From Hymenobacter sediminis (lineage in GTDB: Bacteria; Bacteroidota; Bacteroidia; Cytophagales; Hymenobacteraceae), in assembly GCF_003231285.1 (NCBI RefSeq), contig NZ_QKNS01000009.1, positions 62,001 through 126,000 of the forward strand: 64,000 bases of DNA, read 5' to 3'. The notes under the pieces were generated by a model. That model was not told the DNA's origin. It was given only the letters and a program-made list of their open reading frames with translations, and ran no database searches. Below are positions 59,809 to 64,000 of the stretch, one piece after another (the stretch's first letter is position 1; each line of letters opens with the position of its first letter). Both the position numbers and the translations under genes were made by a program.

Positions 59809-59979
59809 ATGAAAAAATTCCGTCTGCCTTTCCTGTTTGCCGCCTGCGCCTCGCTGTTCCTCTCGTCCTGCTCGCAAGCTCCCGACGCGGAGAAAGATCC
59901 CAACGCGGATGCTGCCTATAAGCGCAGCCACCGCACTCAGGAGTATCGCGAAGCCCAGCGTAGCGACGTAAACTACTAG
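59809..59979 (+). CDS. Small lipoprotein
   Basis: A 56-codon gene. MKKFRLPFLFAACASLFLSSC is a standard lipoprotein signal (LSSC lipobox, Cys21). The mature 35 residues are charged (QAPDAEKDPNADAAYKRS..., EYREAQRSDVNY) with no known domain. A good promoter stands immediately upstream and a shared terminator hairpin downstream. It lies in a region that is otherwise AT-rich and gene-poor, but its own GC is normal. Role unknown; short lipoproteins often act in envelope stress or as subunits. Confidence 0.7.
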   Translation: MKKFRLPFLFAACASLFLSSCSQAPDAEKDPNADAAYKRSHRTQEYREAQRSDVNY

Positions 59980-60038
59980 CGTAGCGCGGCTGCCTTCTCA
60001 GATCAGGTTTTGAGGGTAGCCGTTTAGCACCATACAAT

Positions 60039-60069
60039 AAAGCCCCGCCGATCTGGTCAGCGGGGCTTT
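60039..60069. terminator. Shared terminator between convergent genes
   Basis: A perfect 10-bp stem (60039-60048 with 60060-60069), an 11-nt loop, ending TTT. It serves the lipoprotein and the convergent 158-aa gene. Confidence 0.85.
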
Positions 60070-60094
60070 CTGCGTTGTTCTAGTAGCGGATGGC

Positions 60095-60571
60095 TTAGCG
60101 CATAGTGACTATCTGGGGCGCGGCCGCTAAAGTAGGAAGCTCAATGTCTGCGAGCAGTTCATTTTCCAGTAGCGCTGCCCAGGTCCTGAGGTAAAGCACT
60201 ACGTCGTCGCGCTGGTTGTGGCGCATAGCATTGCGGCGCTCAAACGGAATAGCTCCTAGAATGGCAGGGTCAGAAAGGCGCTCTAGGTGAGTAAAGTCCT
60301 GGCGGCTAAAGCCTAGGGCCAGCATTTCGTCAATGGTCGCATCAATAGGCAGGCCACTGGTAGGGCAGTAATCAATTAGTTGCCTCTCCCAGTCGCCATA
60401 GCGCTGCATGGCGCGGGCGTGAATTTCACCTTTGGTTAGCTTTGTGATGGTTTGGGCCAGGTGGCCGCAGTTGCAGCTGCCCATGTGCCCCCACTGGTAA
60501 GGAGCCTGAGCAGCGAGCCGTTGCGCCGTATCGCGCAAGGCCTGAATGACGGAAAGAGTGCGAAGAGCCAT
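60095..60571 (-). CDS. Conserved hypothetical cytoplasmic protein
   Basis: A 158-aa protein. It carries a compact Cys/His cluster in WGHMGSCNCGHLAQTI (about 27-42), perhaps a metal site. Helical parts follow (GEIHARAMQRYGDWERQLIDYC, LGAIPFERRNAMRHNQRDDVVLYLRTWA). It is typical of short Bacteroidota proteins of unknown role. No signal peptide. It is convergent with the 56-aa lipoprotein gene and shares a terminator. No named family is recognised with certainty. Confidence 0.7.
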   Translation of the reverse strand: MALRTLSVIQALRDTAQRLAAQAPYQWGHMGSCNCGHLAQTITKLTKGEIHARAMQRYGDWERQLIDYCPTSGLPIDATIDEMLALGFSRQDFTHLERLSDPAILGAIPFERRNAMRHNQRDDVVLYLRTWAALLENELLADIELPTLAAAPQIVTMR

Positions 60572-60664
60572 AGCGAAACAAGTGAATTGCTCTGGTATAA
60601 GGAGTCAGCAACCGGATAAGTTGCTGGCACGCTGATTTGTTTCGTCTGTACTCCAAAACAAAAT

Positions 60665-60706
60665 TCTCCACCCTACTACCCCTTATAAAGGGTAGTAGGG
60701 TGGAGA
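60665..60706 (-). terminator. Terminator of rhlE, built on the ACCCTACTACCC word
   Basis: A perfect 17-bp stem (60665-60681 with 60690-60706) with an 8-nt loop. Its arms contain CCCTACTACCC, the window's over-represented word. It lies just downstream of the RhlE gene on the minus strand and is followed there by AGAATTTTG. Confidence 0.75.
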
Positions 60707-60763
60707 TGAATGCAGGGCTGACGCTTGATGGCAGAGGCCTAGGTCAGAAAAAAACAGCCTAGA

Positions 60764-62188
60764 CTAGCGGTTGCGGCCACTGTTGTTGCCCCGCGACCGT
60801 CGTTGCCCGTTGCGGCCCGCACCTTCAGCGCCGCCTTCTGGGCGGGAGCTTGCCTGCGCATGGCTGGGACGAGGAGCGTGTGAGCCGGACCGTTCAGCAC
60901 CCCGGTTTGGCTGCCGATTCCCACCTTCCGGGCGAGCTTGGCCACCGGCCTGCGGGCCTCGGCCCGGACGAGGTGGCCGGCCAGCCGGGCCTTTCGGGCG
61001 TTTGATGGGCGCGCCGCCGGAAAGTGGAACGGGCGCTACTAGCGAAGAGGTGTAGGGGTGACCCTGCACCACCGGAATTTGCCGACGAATCAGTTTCTGA
61101 ATGTCCTGGAGGTAGGCGCGCTCTTCCTCGTCGCAGAAGGACAGAGCCGTGCCATTGGCGCCGGCGCGGCCGGTGCGGCCAATACGGTGCACGTAGGTTT
61201 CCGGCTCGTTCGGGATTTCGTAGTTAATAACGTGGGTCAGTTCATCTACGTCGATACCCCGGGCGGCAATGTCGGTGGCTACCAGCACGCGGGTAGTCCC
61301 GGCTTTGAAATTGCTTAGGGCCCGCTGGCGGTGGTTCTGCGACTTGTTGCCGTGGATGGCCTCTGCCGAAATTTCAGCTTTGGCTAGGGTCCGCACTACT
61401 TTATCGGCACCGTGCTTAGTGCGCGTAAAGACCAGTACGCGGCGGATGTTCTGATCCTGCAGCACATGCTCCAGCAGGGCCGGCTTGTCGGTTTTTTCCA
61501 CCATGTACACGGCCTGAGTTACCGTATCAGCCGTGCTCGATACAGGCGTAACCGTCACTTTCACCGGGTTGGGACGCAGAATACTGTTGGCCAACTCCTG
61601 AATCTGGCCCGGCATGGTGGCCGAGAAGAACAGGGTTTGCCGGCGGGCAGGCAGTTTGGGCAGAATCCGCTTGATGTCATGGATGAAACCCATGTCGAGC
61701 ATGCGGTCAGCCTCATCAAGCACAAAAATATCAATGTTGCGCAGGTCAATGAAGCCCTGGTTCATCAGGTCAAGCAGACGGCCGGGGGTAGCAATCAGCA
61801 CTTCTACGCCCCGCTTAAGAGCCTGCACCTGCGGATGCTGGCCCACTCCGCCAAAGATGACGGTAGAGCGAAGCTTGGGCAGATGGCGGCCGTAGGCGGC
61901 GAAGCTTTCCCCAATCTGGATGGCTAGCTCCCGGGTAGGAGTAAGCACAAGGCAGCGGATACGGCCGGGCGCGTGGCGCTCTACCTGGGCTGTCTGGTGC
62001 AGAATCTGTAGAATAGGAACCGTAAAGGCAGCTGTTTTACCGGTACCGGTTTGAGCAATGCCCAGCAGATCGTGGCCTTCCAGCACCTGCGGAATAGCCT
62101 GCTGCTGAATAGGAGTGGGGGTAGTGTACCCTTCCTCGCGCAGAGCGCTCAGGATGGGGTCAATCAGGTTTAGTTCGTCGAACGACAT
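60764..62188 (-). CDS. rhlE: DEAD-box RNA helicase, RhlE-like
   Basis: A 474-aa RNA helicase starting at the canonical MSFDELNLI. Motifs: Q (TPIQQQAIP), I AQTGTGKT, Ia PTRELA, II DEAD, III SAT, V ATDIAARGID, VI HRIGRTGRAG. The C-terminus (from about 375) is a Pro/Arg/Gly-rich tail (RPPRPGRGPQAG, PNRGAERSG, RRSRGNNSG), likely an RNA-binding extension. Roles are ribosome maturation and RNA turnover. Upstream starts (62212, 62230) add short unconserved leaders. A second DEAD-box helicase lies at 33.8 kb. Confidence 0.92.
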   Translation of the reverse strand: MSFDELNLIDPILSALREEGYTTPTPIQQQAIPQVLEGHDLLGIAQTGTGKTAAFTVPILQILHQTAQVERHAPGRIRCLVLTPTRELAIQIGESFAAYGRHLPKLRSTVIFGGVGQHPQVQALKRGVEVLIATPGRLLDLMNQGFIDLRNIDIFVLDEADRMLDMGFIHDIKRILPKLPARRQTLFFSATMPGQIQELANSILRPNPVKVTVTPVSSTADTVTQAVYMVEKTDKPALLEHVLQDQNIRRVLVFTRTKHGADKVVRTLAKAEISAEAIHGNKSQNHRQRALSNFKAGTTRVLVATDIAARGIDVDELTHVINYEIPNEPETYVHRIGRTGRAGANGTALSFCDEEERAYLQDIQKLIRRQIPVVQGHPYTSSLVAPVPLSGGAPIKRPKGPAGRPPRPGRGPQAGGQARPEGGNRQPNRGAERSGSHAPRPSHAQASSRPEGGAEGAGRNGQRRSRGNNSGRNR

Positions 62189-62417
62189 CAAGGGGAAAAA
62201 GCGGCTGCGCATTGGCAGCGAGAATGGCACGGGATATAATGAGCCCGCAAAGGTCGCAGATTTTATACGGATGCGCGCGCTCAGCGTGAAACTGGGGCGT
62301 AGTGTGCCTCAGATAGGGGCGCCAGGGCTCAGAAAGGCGCTATAATTTTTCTATAACACTAATGCCCGCTAAATCCGTTTACTTTTCAGCCCAACATCTG
62401 ATATTTCTTTCTGCTTT

Positions 62418-62933
62418 ATGCGCATCACCGACCAGAAACTTGCCTACGACGGCCATTATAAGCTTAGCATTCTGCAGGTACAGGATGGCGACACCCAGTT
62501 AGTCCGGGAACGGTTTGAGCCGGGTACGGCCGTAGCAGCCTTGGTATATAATACCCAAACGCGTCAATACATCTTCACCCGTCAGTACCGCATTGGCCCT
62601 GAAGGCGATTTGGTGGAAATTGCCGCGGGCATGGTAGATGGCAATGAGGAGCCAGAAGAAGCTATTCGGCGCGAAATTCAAGAAGAGCTTGGCTTCGACG
62701 TGGATTATCTAGAGCAGATTGCCCGCTTGTACCCCTCGCCCGGAACCAGCGCGGAAGTTATTACCGTGTTCTATGCCGAAGTAAGCCTACAGTCGGGCCA
62801 AGGTGGCGGCCTGGCCGAGGAAAATGAGAAAATTGAAGCAGTATTCTACCGGCCAGAAGAGCTTGGTCAGGTAAAGTTTATGGATGCTAAAACGTTGGTG
62901 GCCGTGCAATGGGCTCAGCTCCGGCGGAAATAG
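62418..62933 (+). CDS. Nudix hydrolase, ADP-ribose pyrophosphatase-like
   Basis: A 171-aa Nudix protein. The Nudix box G-x5-E-x7-REUxEExGU is complete in GMVDGNEEPEEAIRREIQEE followed by LGF, with the metal-binding Glu residues intact. The N-terminal part reads 'VAALVYNTQTRQYIFTRQYRIGPEGDLVEIAAG', matching ADP-ribose or sugar-nucleotide pyrophosphatases (NudF/ORF209-like). It hydrolyses nucleotide diphosphate-linked compounds; substrate uncertain. A perfect terminator hairpin follows 14 bp after the stop. Confidence 0.9.
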   Translation: MRITDQKLAYDGHYKLSILQVQDGDTQLVRERFEPGTAVAALVYNTQTRQYIFTRQYRIGPEGDLVEIAAGMVDGNEEPEEAIRREIQEELGFDVDYLEQIARLYPSPGTSAEVITVFYAEVSLQSGQGGGLAEENEKIEAVFYRPEELGQVKFMDAKTLVAVQWAQLRRK

Positions 62934-62947
62934 CCTAGCTTCTCTCT

Positions 62948-62990
62948 AGCAGTAAGGCCCGCTACTCCTGAAGTAGCGGGCCTTACTGCT
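62948..62990. terminator. Shared terminator, 19-bp stem
   Basis: A perfect stem (62948-62966 with 62972-62990) with a 5-nt loop. Both adjacent genes converge on it. Confidence 0.93.
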
Positions 62991-63012
62991 AATAGAGGAA
63001 AATCAACAGCGG

Positions 63013-63573
63013 CTACTGAGCCTTGATGATGTACTCGAAGTTTTGTTTGGTTTTCGCATCATTGATCGTCAGGAAGATGTCCCGGGGAGCCTCTGACGTA
63101 GCAAATGGCACGGAACGCTTGCTCATGTACAGGTCGCGGTTCCAGAACCGGCCCTGGCCGGCGGGCAGCTCCTGCAGGTTCATTACTTCCTTGCCGTCTT
63201 TGGTTTTAGCTACCAAACTGAGGTAGGCCGGATCAGCGTTCTGGGCCCCGCGGCGATACATCGTTACGGTTAGCTGACCGCCAGCAGGCAACTGCTGAAA
63301 CCGGCGCTGATACGTTGTGTCGGCCCAGTTATTCATGCGTTTGAGCTCGTTGATTTCAGTGAGCAGCTCAGAGTAGGGGCGGTACGCCACGCGCGTAACG
63401 CAGGCATCTACCTCGGCGTCCTCGTCAGTGTTCTTGGTTACGTTGAGTACGTAGGGGCTCTCTTCGTCCTTCTTCGGAATAGTATATTTCTTACGAGGCT
63501 TGCCCGGCATGTATTGAGCCGAAGCTGCCAGGGTGCCCAACAGGAGGGCAAAGAGGAGGAAAAATTTCTTCAT
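63013..63573 (-). CDS. Exported protein of unknown function
   Basis: A 186-aa protein with a Sec signal peptide (KKFFLLFALLLGTLAASAQ). The mature part is beta-rich with charged patches (RKKYTIPKKDEESPYVLNVTKNT, LTVTMYRRG, YLSLVAKTKDGKEVMNLQELPAG) and no catalytic motif. It may be a periplasmic or surface protein. TATCTTTG (63621-63628, minus strand) is the -7 box, about 48 nt before the ATG. Role unknown. Confidence 0.7.
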   Translation of the reverse strand: MKKFFLLFALLLGTLAASAQYMPGKPRKKYTIPKKDEESPYVLNVTKNTDEDAEVDACVTRVAYRPYSELLTEINELKRMNNWADTTYQRRFQQLPAGGQLTVTMYRRGAQNADPAYLSLVAKTKDGKEVMNLQELPAGQGRFWNRDLYMSKRSVPFATSEAPRDIFLTINDAKTKQNFEYIIKAQ

Positions 63574-63620
63574 AAGAGAAGTTAAAAGCGAAAAAGAAGA
63601 GAGGCCGTTTTTTAACGTTA

Positions 63621-63628
63621 CAAAGATA
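63621..63628 (-). promoter_or_regulatory. -7 element TATCTTTG of the exported-protein gene
   Basis: TATCTTTG on the minus strand matches TAnnTTTG. Confidence 0.6.
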
Positions 63629-64000
63629 TGAAATCAGCCCAGGTAGGACGCTGAGATTTTAGGCCCTGAAAAATCATGGGGATGATTATATGCTTATTGA
63701 TTTTCTCGCTAGGCTAAAAGGCTAGTCAGCTTTCTGTAGGATGGTTTTATTAAAACAAATGGTAAGTGCACATTGTATGGCTTAAACATTTGTTTTGTAT
63801 ATTGATAAGCAGTGTGTTAGTTGCAAATTATCGATAAAAAAACGAGTCGAATACAGTAAGATTTATCATACTCAAATGTATAAATACGGTTAAGCTTATA
63901 GATTTCACTATGTTGTTCAAATGAGTAAAGAATAGAATATTACATAAGAAGCTTTCTATAGTTGCCTGCAGATACAGTAGGATAGGTATGGCAAGAGGTA
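63629..64000. other. AT-rich end of the window, no gene seen
   Basis: About 370 bp of AT-rich sequence without a supported gene, repeat or RNA. A gene could begin beyond the edge. Confidence 0.4.

Noticed and set aside
1..64000. tRNA, rRNA, CRISPR array, prophage or complete insertion sequence
   Set aside because: I looked for cloverleaf-like stems, repeat arrays, transposase motifs and phage structural genes and found none that could be supported.

Overview
The window is GC-rich bacterial chromosome from a Bacteroidota member, most likely Hymenobacter or a close relative (Cytophagales). Four things point there: -7 promoter elements of the form TAnnTTTG instead of sigma70 boxes, the near absence of Shine-Dalgarno sequences, the protein families present (DUF3127 SSB-like protein, S46 dipeptidyl-peptidase, DUF4112, Bacteroidota-type AddAB), and a very frequent CTACCCC/GGGGTAGG word. 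No rRNA, tRNA, CRISPR array, prophage or complete insertion sequence was seen. Genes are mostly single units or short operons on both strands, often separated by strong hairpin terminators shared by convergent genes.

Layout. 1-2.6 kb: tail of a DUF294-type nucleotidyltransferase/CBS protein, two STAS-like small proteins, an orphan VbhA-like antitoxin and a beta-carbonic-anhydrase-like protein. 2.6-9.9 kb: secreted amidohydrolase, BrkB-type membrane protein, DUF2062 protein, SseB-like protein, a lipoprotein-SCO1-cytochrome c operon with overlapping genes, DUF4112 protein. 10-20.7 kb: aldo/keto reductase, orphan NarL-type response regulator, a diadenylate-cyclase-like sensor protein, flavoprotein, cation/proton antiporter, ClC channel, MscS channel, and a three-gene run ending in a fungal-type cytosine deaminase. 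20.8-32.5 kb: the AddB and AddA recombination nuclease/helicase genes, separated by a membrane protein, a lipoprotein, a VKOR-like protein and an MFS exporter, and flanked by lower-GC orphan genes, one split by an in-frame stop. 32.5-40.2 kb: thioesterase, a cold-adaptation pair (cspA and a DEAD-box helicase with an RGG tail), PA2169-type four-helix protein, a second flavoprotein, an epimerase-like protein, a free-standing EF-Tu domain III-like protein and a dienoyl-CoA-reductase-like SDR. 40.2-51.1 kb: DUF1571/LysM protein, glycosyltransferase, second amidohydrolase, DPP11-type peptidase, YkvA-like, YdcF, DinB and Schlafen-type proteins, SDR. 51.3-58 kb: DUF3127 SSB-like protein, isoaspartyl peptidase and cyanophycinase facing each other, M1 aminopeptidase, YcbB-type L,D-transpeptidase. 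58-64 kb: XRE regulator with a large palindrome at its promoter, an AT-rich block with no clear gene, a 56-aa lipoprotein, RhlE helicase, Nudix hydrolase and a secreted protein.

Functional threads are DNA repair (AddAB, SSB-like protein), cold/RNA remodelling (CspA and two DEAD-box helicases), respiratory copper/heme assembly (SCO1 and cytochrome c), ion and osmotic homeostasis (antiporter, ClC, MscS), and peptide/nitrogen scavenging (DPP11, M1 peptidase, and cyanophycinase with isoaspartyl peptidase). The most notable items are the diadenylate-cyclase-like protein with an altered active-site motif, the palindromic operator of the XRE gene, the stand-alone EF-Tu domain III-like protein, the nonsense-split gene, the probable leaderless promoters and the over-represented CTACCCC word.
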